From: JAFDZV01 sp964455525
Lineage (GTDB): Bacteria; Bacteroidota; Ignavibacteria; OLB7
Assembly (NCBI GenBank): GCA_964455525.1
Contig: CAYVWR010000014.1
Coordinates: 18,818-82,817 of the forward strand
Direction: 5' to 3'
Length of the DNA stretch: 64,000 bases
Below, one piece after another: positions 8,701-17,102 of the stretch (positions are counted from its first letter, which is position 1; each line of letters begins with the position of its first letter). The notes beneath the pieces are model-generated. The model was not told the origin of the DNA. It searched no databases and worked only from the letters and a program-made list of their open reading frames with translations. Both the position numbers and the translations under genes were made by a program.

Positions 8701-9225
8701 ATGGCAGAACCTTTCGTTGGCCAGATAATGATGGCCGGTTTCAATTTCGCACCGCGGGGCTATGCTACCTGCGACGGCCAGCTTCTTTCAATCGCGCAGA
8801 ACACCGCCTTGTTCTCGCTCCTCGGCACCACCTTTGGCGGCAATGGACAGACCACCTTTGGACTGCCGGACCTGCGTGGACGTGTATCGGTGCATCAAGG
8901 ACAGGGGCCGGGGCTTACTCCCCGCACAATGGGGGAAGCCTCCGGTCAGCAGAGCCACACGCTGATCACCAGCGAAATGCCGATGCATAACCATATGATC
9001 ACCGCATTCAATGGCGAGGGTGATCTGCCCACCCCATCAGGCAATGCGTTTGCAGGCTCCAACCAGTCCGGCAACAACATCTTTACCAATGCGGCCGCAA
9101 ACACGACCATGAACCCGATGTCGTGTGGCCTTGCCGGGGGAAGCCAGCCACATAACAACATGCAGCCGTATCTGGTGGTGAATTTCTGCATCGCACTCCA
9201 GGGCATTTTCCCGCCACGCAGTTAA
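8701..9225 (+). CDS. phage tail-collar domain protein, microcystin-dependent-protein (Mdp) type, copy 1
   Basis: The 174-residue protein opens MAEPFVGQIMMAGFNFAPRG and continues with CDGQLLSIAQNTALFSLLGT, GGNGQTTFGLPDLRGR and GQGPGLTPRTMGE, the standard blocks of the tail-collar fold. The C-terminal half is the short Mdp-type end with MQPYL, NFCIA and GIFPPRS. The family shares a fold with receptor-end parts of phage tail fibres, but this subgroup occurs in bacterial chromosomes without phages and its role is unknown. No ribosome site precedes the ATG. It is about 90% identical to the copy at 9704, which points to recent duplication or gene conversion. Confidence 0.92.
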   Translation: MAEPFVGQIMMAGFNFAPRGYATCDGQLLSIAQNTALFSLLGTTFGGNGQTTFGLPDLRGRVSVHQGQGPGLTPRTMGEASGQQSHTLITSEMPMHNHMITAFNGEGDLPTPSGNAFAGSNQSGNNIFTNAAANTTMNPMSCGLAGGSQPHNNMQPYLVVNFCIALQGIFPPRS

Positions 9226-9703
9226 TAGCGTGGAATTAATGCGCAGGCAGGTCGAAAAAGGCAGCCCAGGTGGCCCGGTTCCCAGGGCCACATAACGCAG
9301 CCATCATGCTCGTCCCTCGCACCGACTGCATAACGGGCCTATTCCTTCATTCCTATAGCTGCCCATCAGCAGGTGCCTTCATGACGTCCTAACACCGTCA
9401 TCCCCCGCAATCAACACAATACGTGCATCCGCACACATCCGCTCTTTGTATGGTATGGATGCGGAGCATCTATCCGACAGGATGATACCTATAACGCCGA
9501 CGATGGCGGAGTGGATATCTATGCGGATCAGCTTCATAACAAATCACGGGAAGACGGACAATAACGATTGTCCCCCATATCATCATAAGGTTCGTTCATA
9601 ACCCTCTGGAACGGAGGTTGGTATCGGTTCGCCCATAGAGCTGTGCCACCGATGGACCTGTTGTATGAATGCTGCCTGTTACTTCACGAATAAAGGAGAG
9701 ATT
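9226..9703. other. intergenic region between the two intact tail-collar genes
   Basis: No gene is visible. Bases about 9355-9395 repeat, with changes, the 5' flank of copy 1 (CCCATCA..., CCTTCAT.ACGTC.TAA). They lie some 300 bases upstream of copy 2, as if an intervening copy had been lost or DNA inserted. Confidence 0.45.
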
Positions 9704-10228
9704 ATGTCAGAACCTTTCATTGGTCAGATGATAATGGTCGGCTTCAACTTCGCACCGCGAGGCTACGCTGCCTGCGACGGAGCGTTAGTCTCAATCGCGC
9801 AGAACACCACATTGTTCGCGCTCCTCGGCACCACCTTTGGCGGCAATGGACAGACCACCTTTGGACTGCCGGACATGCGTGGACGTACACCAGTTCACCA
9901 GGGACAGGGGCCGGGGCTTACTCCCCGCATAATGGGGGAAGCTTCCGGCGAGGAGGATCACACACTGATCATCAGTGAAATGCCGATGCATAACCATGTG
10001 ATCACCGCATTCGACGGCGAGGGCGATCTGCCCACCCCACCAAACAATACGTTTGCAGGCTCCAACCAGTCCGGCAACAACATCTTTACCAATGCAGCCG
10101 CAAACACGACCATGAACCCGATGTCGTGTGGCATTGCCGGGGGAAGCCAGCCGCATGACAACATGCAGCCGTATCTGGTAATGAACTTCTGCATCGCAAC
10201 CGAGGGAATCTTCCCGCCACGCAGTTAG
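9704..10228 (+). CDS. phage tail-collar domain protein, Mdp type, copy 2
   Basis: This 174-residue protein has the same length and block order as copy 1: EPFIGQMIMVGFNFAPRG, CDGALVSIAQNTTLFALLG, GGNGQTTFGLPDMRGR, then QPYL, NFCIA and GIFPPRS. Differences cluster at the extreme N-terminus, around VHQGQ and EEDHTL, and at PPNNTF. The ATG at 9704 is preceded by a good AAAGGAGAG site; an in-frame ATG 39 bases upstream has none. It probably shares whatever surface or attachment role copy 1 has, which is not known for the family. Confidence 0.92.
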   Translation: MSEPFIGQMIMVGFNFAPRGYAACDGALVSIAQNTTLFALLGTTFGGNGQTTFGLPDMRGRTPVHQGQGPGLTPRIMGEASGEEDHTLIISEMPMHNHVITAFDGEGDLPTPPNNTFAGSNQSGNNIFTNAAANTTMNPMSCGIAGGSQPHDNMQPYLVMNFCIATEGIFPPRS

Positions 10229-10499
10229 CCATAGACAACCACAGAAATCGGCCAGGATGCGAACCATCTTGGCCGTTTCCATATCGAGTAGTTCGTACCA
10301 GAAGAAATACTCGTTATACCCCGTGCCTCTAGTCCGGGCCGGAAAATCTCCATCCATACCAGCAATCCAGGCAGCCGCTCCCAGCCTCCGGCCGGAACAA
10401 GTAGCTCGGCATGCAACAAACACCATCGGAAAAACAGCCCCCGGGCTGCCCTGATGCCATTCATATGTAGCTGCTCGCACGACCCGATCAAGGAGAATC

Positions 10500-10760
10500 A
10501 TGGCCCCATATATAGGCCAAACGATGCTTGTTGCGGGCGATTTTGCACCGCATGGGTGGGCATTCTGCGCGGCAGTGCAGTTGCCCGCGACATGTGCCGA
10601 CCAATAGTGGCAGCATATCCGTTTGCGGCGATCGGTGCCAGCTTGTACTGGAATCAGACACGGCATCAACACCATGAACGGGCATGCAGCCGTATCTTAC
10701 GGCTGCATTGCATGTGTTCCAGACACAGGCGGAATAACTCCGGCCAGGATGCAATGCTCT
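10500..10760 (+). pseudogene. third tail-collar gene with internal deletion
   Basis: An AGGAG site and ATG at 10500 begin a frame reading MAPYIGQTMLVAGDFAPHGW then AFCAAVQLPATCADQ, which stops at 10605-10607. This is the tail-collar N-terminus (compare EPFIGQMIM..FNFAPRGY.ACDG). After about 65 bases, DNA matching the gene's end reappears: ACCATGAAC at about 10672, ATGCAGCCGTATCT at about 10684 and a GGAAT...CCGGCC end near 10730-10746. About 300 bases of the central coding region are missing. The copy is more diverged from copies 1 and 2 than they are from each other. Confidence 0.75.
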
Positions 10761-11022
10761 ACAAAACGGAGCGCCTGACAAACCATTAGCCCGTGCCCTC
10801 TGCTCCCAGCTATAGCATGCCCCTACTCCTATCACCTCCCTGGGGAGATAGTACGCCGGGGCATCTGGAAACATTCAGCGTAGAAACCCTGTTAATACGG
10901 AATGGGCCGGCACCTATCATGGCATCGGCCCATTCACCGTTCACGTCCGAAATTCCTGACAGGCTCACACCACGCTGCCGAACCGGAACCACATATCGTT
11001 TCAGCCAACAGATATCAGAACT

Positions 11023-11568
11023 ATGACTATCAACGGAATGCAGATCACCATGCGGCCACGGCGGCCGGAGGATGAATCGTTTCTCTACGCCCTGTACGCG
11101 GCGACACGCGAGGAAGAACTGGCGCCGGTACAATGGAGCTTACAGGAACGGGATCAGTTTCTCCAGATACAGTTTACCGCACAGAGCCAACATTACGCGG
11201 GAAGTTTTCCCCAGGCCGAGTACCTTATCATCCTTCATGAAGAACGCCCCATCGGCCGCCTGATGGTCTATCGTACCGAGACGGAGCACCATTTTCTTGA
11301 AATAGGTTTTCTGACGGAATATCGGGGCAAAGGAATCGGGACACGCATCATAACCGATCTTATGGAGGAATGCAGGCAGGCAAATAAGCCCGCATGGTTT
11401 CATGTGGAGAAGATCAACCATAAGGCGATGAACCTGTATCAGCGTCTCGGTTTTGTCTTCACCAGCGAGATACCAACACATTTCAAGATGGGCTGGCATC
11501 CCGATCCTGTGAAGATGCCGGAAGCATATACGCCTGACCCGGCATCACTTCCCATCCCTATCAGGTGA
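11023..11568 (+). CDS. GNAT family N-acetyltransferase
   Basis: The 181-residue protein contains the acetyl-CoA motif A of GNAT enzymes, EYRGKGIGTRIITDL, with RGKGIG at 101-106. It is preceded by the beta strands ERPIGRLMVY and HFLEIGFL, and followed by the motif B region KAMNLYQRLGFVF (134-146). These enzymes transfer acetyl groups to amines on small molecules or proteins; the substrate here is unknown. Tail-collar genes of the Mdp type are, as I recall, often followed by a GNAT gene, so it probably belongs to this cluster. Its stop overlaps the 3' end of the opposite-strand gene by 8 bases. Confidence 0.85.
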   Translation: MTINGMQITMRPRRPEDESFLYALYAATREEELAPVQWSLQERDQFLQIQFTAQSQHYAGSFPQAEYLIILHEERPIGRLMVYRTETEHHFLEIGFLTEYRGKGIGTRIITDLMEECRQANKPAWFHVEKINHKAMNLYQRLGFVFTSEIPTHFKMGWHPDPVKMPEAYTPDPASLPIPIR

Positions 11569-11881
11569 ACACGGCCTCGTAGGTGACGCCATCTGCATTG
11601 GCGCCAACCGGAACGATGAAGATATCGAACTGCCCCATCTCCCCATGCTCGAACCGATAAAGACGTTGTGGGAGAAGGATGGCAGCAGGGCCCCTGAGGA
11701 TCAGCGAGAACGGAGGACGACGTTCCTCGGGCGAATACTGGTTGCGCACATCAATCGGCGAAAGCTTTGTCATATGGACCTCCTTCAATAGAAGCGGAAT
11801 AGGCTCGTGATCGTCGAACACGATCGAGAAGGTCTGATCGATATACTGCGAAAAATTGGCACCTGTCAATAGATCCTGCAT
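11561..11881 (-). CDS. DUF6916-like small protein of the tail-collar cluster
   Basis: The 106-residue protein has NFSQYIDQTFSI near the start, then PPFSLILRGP, LLPQRLYRFEHGEMGQ and a C-terminus FIVPVGANADGVTYEAVF. As I remember it, this matches DUF6916: a short protein with FSL.FRGP, a LPQ.IY..EH..LG block and a ...VPV...DG..YEAVFN end, found beside Mdp-type tail-collar genes. No function is established. It has no signal peptide or membrane segment. It is convergent with the GNAT gene and slightly overlaps it. No ribosome site is visible before the ATG at 11881. Confidence 0.75.
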   Translation of the reverse strand: MQDLLTGANFSQYIDQTFSIVFDDHEPIPLLLKEVHMTKLSPIDVRNQYSPEERRPPFSLILRGPAAILLPQRLYRFEHGEMGQFDIFIVPVGANADGVTYEAVFT

Positions 11882-11927
11882 AATCGGTATGGAGGTTTAG
11901 GATAGCTGTGTGGATGCTGCCGAAAAC

Positions 11928-11963
11928 ATAAGGGGACATTCTGCGTGCAGAATGTCCCCTTAT
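11928..11963 (-). terminator. perfect 36-base palindrome / terminator
   Basis: ATAAGGGGACATTCTGC (11928-11944) is exactly repeated inverted at 11947-11963. On the minus strand it follows the stop of the repeat-protein gene by 32 bases and is followed by a TTATGTTTTC stretch, so it probably ends that transcript. Perfect symmetry also allows DNA cruciform or protein binding. Confidence 0.6.
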
Positions 11964-11995
11964 CATTATATCCACCGGGATGACACTGTTCGTTC

Positions 11996-14900
11996 TTAGA
12001 ACGTGTACCAGGCGTTCACGCCATCGCTATAGAAGCGGCGGGTGTTATAGAGCGAGTTGATCGTCACGTTGGCAGCACCGTTCACCGTATTGCCGAGGGC
12101 GGCCTGCACCGTCAACAGATTGCCGTTGTTATACGTGCCCTGCTCGGAGTTGACGATAATGACCTTCCCAGCAGCCACCGTGTTGGCAGCCGGCAATATC
12201 ACCGTGATCGGCGTGCTCTGGTTGACACCAACGATCTCGGTGGAAGCCGGGATCGAGTACGGGCTGTTGGCGCTCGTGATCGCCGTACGGCTGAACGAAG
12301 GCGAGGCAGAACCCCACACAACATTGGAACCGTTGTACTGAAGCACCTGGCCGGCCGTAGCACCGGAACCGCTGATCTTATCGGTTGTAACCGCAGCGCT
12401 GGCAAGGTGACGGTTGGTCACTGCAAAGGTCAGAAGCTTCAACCCGCTGATTGCCGAATCGGCCATCTTCGAGGTTGTCACCGTTCCGTTGGCAACCTTC
12501 GACGTCGTGATCGCGTTGGCGGCGATATCCTGGTTCTGCACGCTGCCATCGAGAATCTTTGCCGAGGTGATCGCGTCGGTGGCGATCGTCGGGTTCGGGT
12601 ATGTGCCCGTCAGGTCGCCACCGGCTGCACCACCAAGAGATGGGGTCGTCCAGGTGAGCGATGCCGAATCTATGTCATTGGTTGCCAGAATGCTCAGCAC
12701 CTGCCCAGCAGAGCCGACGGCTGCCGGCAACACGTAGTTCCCGTTGTTCGCAACGGCTGGGGCACGGAAGCCAACATACTGGCTGCCACTGCCGCTCGGC
12801 TCCTGGAGCCGGATATCCCGGGCCACGTTGTCCGAGTTGGTCATCGCGATACGGGCGTTGGCCGCAATCAGGAATGGGGCGGCAAAGGTTTGAGTGCCCG
12901 TCCAGGTATTCGCGCTTCCAAAATTGATACCCAGAGGCGAACCGGCAGTGCCATTGCCTGTCAGCGAGCCATTGGTGATGACCGAAGGAGCGCTTAGCGT
13001 CGTCCAGACGATGCTGGAGCCATTGAAGCCGAGCACCTGGCCGTTTGTTGCGCCACTGCTGTTGATCTTCGGCAGCGTCACCGCGCCATCGGCGATGTGA
13101 CGGTCGGTCACCGCATACGTCAGAAGCTTCAACCCGCTGATTGCCGAATCGGCCATCTTCGAGGTCGTCACCGTTCCGTTGGCAACCTTCGAGGTCGTGA
13201 TCGCGTTAGCGGCGATATCCTGGTTCTGGACGCTGCCATCAAGGATCTTTGCCGAGGTGATCGCGTCGTTGGCGATCGTCGGGTTCGGGTACGTGCCCAT
13301 CAGGTCGCCACCGGCGGTGCCGCTAATAGATGGGGTCGTCCAGGCGAGCGATGCCGAATCTATTCCATTGGTCGTCGCAATGCCCAGCACCTGACCAGCA
13401 GAGCCGACGACTGCCGGCAACACGTAGTTCCCGTTGTTCGCAACGGCTGGGGCACGGAAGCCAACATACTGGCTGCCACTGCCGCTCGGCTCCTGGAGCC
13501 GGATATCCCGGGCCACGTTGTCCGAGTTGGTCATCGCGATACGGGCGTTGGCCGCAATCAGGAATGGGGCGGCAAAGGTTTGAGTGCCCGTCCAGGTATT
13601 CGCGCTTCCAAAATTGATACCCAGAGGCGAACCGGCAGTGCCATTGCCTGTCAGCGAGCCATTGGTGATGACCGAAGGAGCGCTTAGCGTCGTCCAGACG
13701 ATGCTGGAGCCATTGAAGCCGAGCACCTGGCCGTTTGTTGCGCCACTGCTGTTGATCTTCGGCAGCGTCACCGCGCCATCGGCGATGTGACGGTCGGTCA
13801 CCGCATACGTCAGAAGCTTCAACCCGCTGATTGCCGAATCGGCCATCTTCGAGGTTGTCACCGTTCCGTTGGCAACCTTCGACGTCGTGATCGCGTTGGC
13901 GGCGATATCCTGGTTCTGCACGCTGCCATCGAGAATCTTTGCCGAGGTGATCGCGTCGTTGGCGATCGTCGGGTTCGGGTACGTGCCCGTCAGATCACCA
14001 CCGGCTGCACCGGTCGGCGAGGTTGTGCCCCACACCAGGGTGGTACCGTTGTACTGAATCACGTTTCCTGTAGCGGCACCAGCAGTGTTGATCTTCGGCA
14101 GCGTCACCGCGCCATCGGCGATGTGACGGTCGGTCACCGCATACGTCAGAAGCTTCAACCCGCTGATTGCCGAATCGGCCATCTTCGAGGTTGTCACCGT
14201 TCCGTTGGCAACCTTCGACGTCGTGATCGCGTTGGCGGCGATATCCTGGTTCTGCACGCTGCCATCGAGAATCTTTGCCGAGGTGATCGCGTCGTCGGCA
14301 ATTTTCAGCGTCGTCACTGCACCATCGGCAAGCTTCGGCGTTGTCACCGAGCCATCGGCAAGCTTCGGCGTCGTCACTGCACCATCACCAAGCTTCGGCG
14401 TTGTCACCGAGCCATCGGCGAGCTTTGGTGTTGTCACTGCGCCATCGGCAAGCTTTGGCGTTGTCACCGAGCCATCAACCAGGTCGGTCGTGCTGATGCT
14501 ATTGGCCAGATCAAGCTTCGAGTATGCGATAGCGGCCGTCGGGCTGACATCGGCGTTGACGATGGTGCCATCAAGGATCTTCGTGCTGGTCACTGCGCCA
14601 TCGGCGAGCTTCGCCGTTGTCACCGAGCCATCAACGAGCTTCACCGTCGTCACCGAGTTATTGGCGATCTTCGTGTTCGTCACCGCATTATCTGCGATCT
14701 TCACACTCGTCACCGCATCATCGGCAAGCTTCGGTGTCGTCACTGCGCCATCGGCAAGCTTCGGCGTTGTCACCGAGCCATCAACCAGGTCGGTCGTGCT
14801 GATGCTATTGGCCAGATCAAGCTTCGAGTATGCGATAGCGGCCGTCGGGCTGACATCGGCGTTGACGATGGTGCCATCAAGGATCTTCGTGCTGGTCACT

Positions 14901-16555
14901 GCGCCATCGGCGAGCTTCGGCGTTGTCACCGAGCCGTTGACCAGATCGGCTGTGCCGATGCTGTTGGCCAGATCAAGCTTCGAGTATGCGATAGCGGCCG
15001 TCGGGCTGACATCGGCATTGACGATGGTGCCATCAAGGATCTTTGCGCTGGTCACTGCGCCATCGGCGAGCTTCGCCGTCGTCACCGAGCCATCAGCGAG
15101 CTTGGCCGTAGTAACTGCGCCATCGGCGAGCTTCGGCGTCGTCACCGAACCATCGACAAGCTTCGGCGTCGTCACCGAGCCATCGGCGAGCTTCGGCGTT
15201 GTCACCGCACCATCACCAAGCTTCGGCGTCGTCACCGAGCCATCGGTAATCTTAACGGTAGTAACTGCGCCATTGGCGAGCTTTGGCGTCGTCACCGAGC
15301 CATCGGCAAGCTTTGGTGTCGTCACCGAACCATCGGTGATCTTGGCGGTAGTAACTGCGCCATCGACAAGCTTTGGCGTCGTCACCGAGCCATCGGCAAG
15401 CTTTGGCGTCGTCACCGAGCCATCAGTGATCTTGGTGGTAGTAACTGCGCCATCGGCGAGCTTTGGCGTCGTCACCGCACCATCAGCAATCTTGGTGGTG
15501 GTAACGGCATTGGGTGCGATGCTCGGATTGGGATACGTGCCGGTCAGATCGCCACCGGCGGCGCCACCCGGAGACGGGTTGCCCCAGACGATGCTGGTGC
15601 CATTGTAGAACAGCGACTGGCCGCTGACAGCGCCAGTTGAATTAAGCTTGGCCGGAGTAACCGCCCCATTGGCAAGATCCACGGTCGCAATCGACCCATC
15701 GAGAATCTGGTCACTAGTCACTGCACCGACGGCAATCTTCGGCGTGGTGACCGCACCATCACGGAGCTTGGACGTGCTGATAGCATCATCGGCGAGGAGG
15801 GGGTTGGTGATGCCACCAGGAACCAGCGAGAGGGTAACCGACGGGCCTGTCGGGTTCGTGATCGCGATGGCATGATCCACAGAGTTCACCGACGAGATGC
15901 CAGCGCTGCTGGAATTGATGGTGAACTGATTGCCATTACGGACGATGGTGGTATTGGAACCGGCGACCAGATTGATATCGCCACGCTGGCCGTTCAGGCT
16001 TGTTACCACGGCATTGTCCGGGCTGAGCCATGAGAGCGCGCTCCCTGTATAGCCAAGGAACTGGCCGGGCGCAGCTCCGGTAGCATCGAGCTTCGCGAGG
16101 GTAACCGACGCATCCTTGATGTTCTCGGCGCCAACCGAATTCCGCGCAACATGCATTGCACTATCGGCTGTTATGGCTTTAAAGCTATAGGGTGCGGCTG
16201 TGAACTTGGTGCGCGGGGCCAATTCCGGGTCGGTGCCAACCGTAAGTCCAAGATAGTAGGGACGATCGAACGTAAGTGAGGTGGGGATTCCGCCGGGGGT
16301 GCTTCCACCGATTCTGACATCAAATACGCCCTTCGTTATTTCGACCGACTGGGTCTCGGTAAACAGCGCGGTTCCACCCGTTGCCTGATCATAGATCTTG
16401 ATCGTCAGGCTGTAAGTGTTAGGCGGCAGAGGGTTACCATTGGGCGCGGTAAGAATCCCCTGGTAGCTGATTTCACGCGGCACCTGTGCTAGCGCGCTTG
16501 ACGCAAGCAAAGCTCCGAGCAACACCAGCGTGGACCGTGTAGCTTTGAGTCTCAT
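11996..16555 (-). CDS. large secreted repeat protein (decapeptide and 230-residue repeats), phage-fibre-like
   Basis: The 1519-residue product has a signal peptide (LVLLGALLASSALAQ). Next comes a domain of about 90 residues beginning EISYQGILTAPNGNPLPP and containing TYSLTIKIYDQATGG and VFDVRIGG, common at the head of secreted proteins in this phylum. Residues about 340-750 hold about 32 decapeptides of the form DG(A/S)VTTPKLA. Three interspersed copies read TIVNADVSPTAAIAYSKLDL. Blocks beginning AGGDLTGTYPNPTIA follow, including a near-perfect 230-residue duplication. The end (VTVILPAANTVAAGKVIIVN) is non-repetitive and lacks a T9SS sorting domain. A GAGG site precedes the ATG. A fibrous surface or adhesin role is inference. 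The antisense strand is also open across the repeats, a by-product of their composition. Confidence 0.88.
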   Translation of the reverse strand: MRLKATRSTLVLLGALLASSALAQVPREISYQGILTAPNGNPLPPNTYSLTIKIYDQATGGTALFTETQSVEITKGVFDVRIGGSTPGGIPTSLTFDRPYYLGLTVGTDPELAPRTKFTAAPYSFKAITADSAMHVARNSVGAENIKDASVTLAKLDATGAAPGQFLGYTGSALSWLSPDNAVVTSLNGQRGDINLVAGSNTTIVRNGNQFTINSSSAGISSVNSVDHAIAITNPTGPSVTLSLVPGGITNPLLADDAISTSKLRDGAVTTPKIAVGAVTSDQILDGSIATVDLANGAVTPAKLNSTGAVSGQSLFYNGTSIVWGNPSPGGAAGGDLTGTYPNPSIAPNAVTTTKIADGAVTTPKLADGAVTTTKITDGSVTTPKLADGSVTTPKLVDGAVTTAKITDGSVTTPKLADGSVTTPKLANGAVTTVKITDGSVTTPKLGDGAVTTPKLADGSVTTPKLVDGSVTTPKLADGAVTTAKLADGSVTTAKLADGAVTSAKILDGTIVNADVSPTAAIAYSKLDLANSIGTADLVNGSVTTPKLADGAVTSTKILDGTIVNADVSPTAAIAYSKLDLANSISTTDLVDGSVTTPKLADGAVTTPKLADDAVTSVKIADNAVTNTKIANNSVTTVKLVDGSVTTAKLADGAVTSTKILDGTIVNADVSPTAAIAYSKLDLANSISTTDLVDGSVTTPKLADGAVTTPKLADGSVTTPKLGDGAVTTPKLADGSVTTPKLADGAVTTLKIADDAITSAKILDGSVQNQDIAANAITTSKVANGTVTTSKMADSAISGLKLLTYAVTDRHIADGAVTLPKINTAGAATGNVIQYNGTTLVWGTTSPTGAAGGDLTGTYPNPTIANDAITSAKILDGSVQNQDIAANAITTSKVANGTVTTSKMADSAISGLKLLTYAVTDRHIADGAVTLPKINSSGATNGQVLGFNGSSIVWTTLSAPSVITNGSLTGNGTAGSPLGINFGSANTWTGTQTFAAPFLIAANARIAMTNSDNVARDIRLQEPSGSGSQYVGFRAPAVANNGNYVLPAVVGSAGQVLGIATTNGIDSASLAWTTPSISGTAGGDLMGTYPNPTIANDAITSAKILDGSVQNQDIAANAITTSKVANGTVTTSKMADSAISGLKLLTYAVTDRHIADGAVTLPKINSSGATNGQVLGFNGSSIVWTTLSAPSVITNGSLTGNGTAGSPLGINFGSANTWTGTQTFAAPFLIAANARIAMTNSDNVARDIRLQEPSGSGSQYVGFRAPAVANNGNYVLPAAVGSAGQVLSILATNDIDSASLTWTTPSLGGAAGGDLTGTYPNPTIATDAITSAKILDGSVQNQDIAANAITTSKVANGTVTTSKMADSAISGLKLLTFAVTNRHLASAAVTTDKISGSGATAGQVLQYNGSNVVWGSASPSFSRTAITSANSPYSIPASTEIVGVNQSTPITVILPAANTVAAGKVIIVNSEQGTYNNGNLLTVQAALGNTVNGAANVTINSLYNTRRFYSDGVNAWYTF
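12431..13810 (-). repeat. two tandem copies of a 690-bp coding repeat
   Basis: Bases 12431-13120 and 13121-13810 are nearly identical and encode the same 230-residue module. A shorter 335-bp derivative (13811-14145) and a further partial copy (from 14146) follow. Differences between the two full copies cluster near 12590-12725 versus 13280-13415. Confidence 0.9.
14295..15510 (-). repeat. 30-bp decapeptide coding repeat array
   Basis: About 30 degenerate 30-base units encode DG(A/S)VTTPKLA-like decapeptides. The array is broken three times by a longer unit encoding TIVNADVSPTAAIAYSKLDL. The period is constant and in frame throughout. Confidence 0.88.
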
Positions 16556-17102
16556 TAGGATCCTCTTGTTAAAGAAACAGAGTATATGTGATCGCTGTCA
16601 AAAGCCGTATTCCAGGCAATTTTCCCCAAGACCTTCTCACTATAACGTAGCGGGGCTGTATAACCGGGGGAAAAAGATATGGGGGGGACCAATTCCTGCA
16701 AGGGTACGATTAACGGTGCACAACATAAGAAATTGTGCCCGATTAACATTATCCCTATCGTATTTTTTTCGGCACTGTATGCGCGCTACGACCGCTCGCC
16801 CCTACACCTCCATCCTCTGCCGACGGCTCTCATCCAACTGTAGATTGATGAGGCAGCCATCATATACACTGCCATCACCGCCAGTCCCCGACAAGCCATA
16901 TCACAGACACCGGGATAATAACGCTTGCCCCTATAGCCCGGCAAATATTGATATGATCCAGACTGTATATGCGTTATAGATACGGAGAGATACAGAAACC
17001 GGCCGAGGATGCATTCCCCGGCCGGTATGGCAGATCCGTTCGGCCCTGTCCGCAGCGGAGATCATGCTCTGGACGGAACTCCATATGAGTGGCAGCTTTC
17101 CA
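16556..17102. other. intergenic region between repeat-protein and M16 genes
   Basis: No gene is supported. It is somewhat AT-richer than the genes around it and should hold the promoter of the repeat-protein gene, but no TAnnTTTG element is visible on the minus strand. A hairpin at 16998-17026 serves the upstream peptidase genes. Confidence 0.5.
16998..17026 (-). terminator. terminator after the M16 peptidase operon
   Basis: ACCGGCCG at 16998-17005 pairs with CGGCCGGT at 17019-17026. On the minus strand a T-rich TTTCTGTATCTCT follows the stem. It lies about 75 bases after the stop at 17103. Confidence 0.65.

Noticed and set aside
14295..15510. 30-bp repeats considered as a CRISPR array
   Set aside because: Units are contiguous, degenerate and in frame, with no unique spacers; they encode decapeptides.
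13787..15640. Long plus-strand open frame (617 codons) and a second overlapping one at 14205-15608
   Set aside because: Both lie antisense to the repeat protein; the regular repeats lack stops in several frames. No start signal, signal peptide or family motif, and the minus strand has a signal peptide and ribosome site.
8050..16555. Prophage remnant explaining the tail-collar genes
   Set aside because: No integrase, attachment repeats, capsid, portal, terminase or lysis gene was seen; the genes are of the stand-alone chromosomal type.
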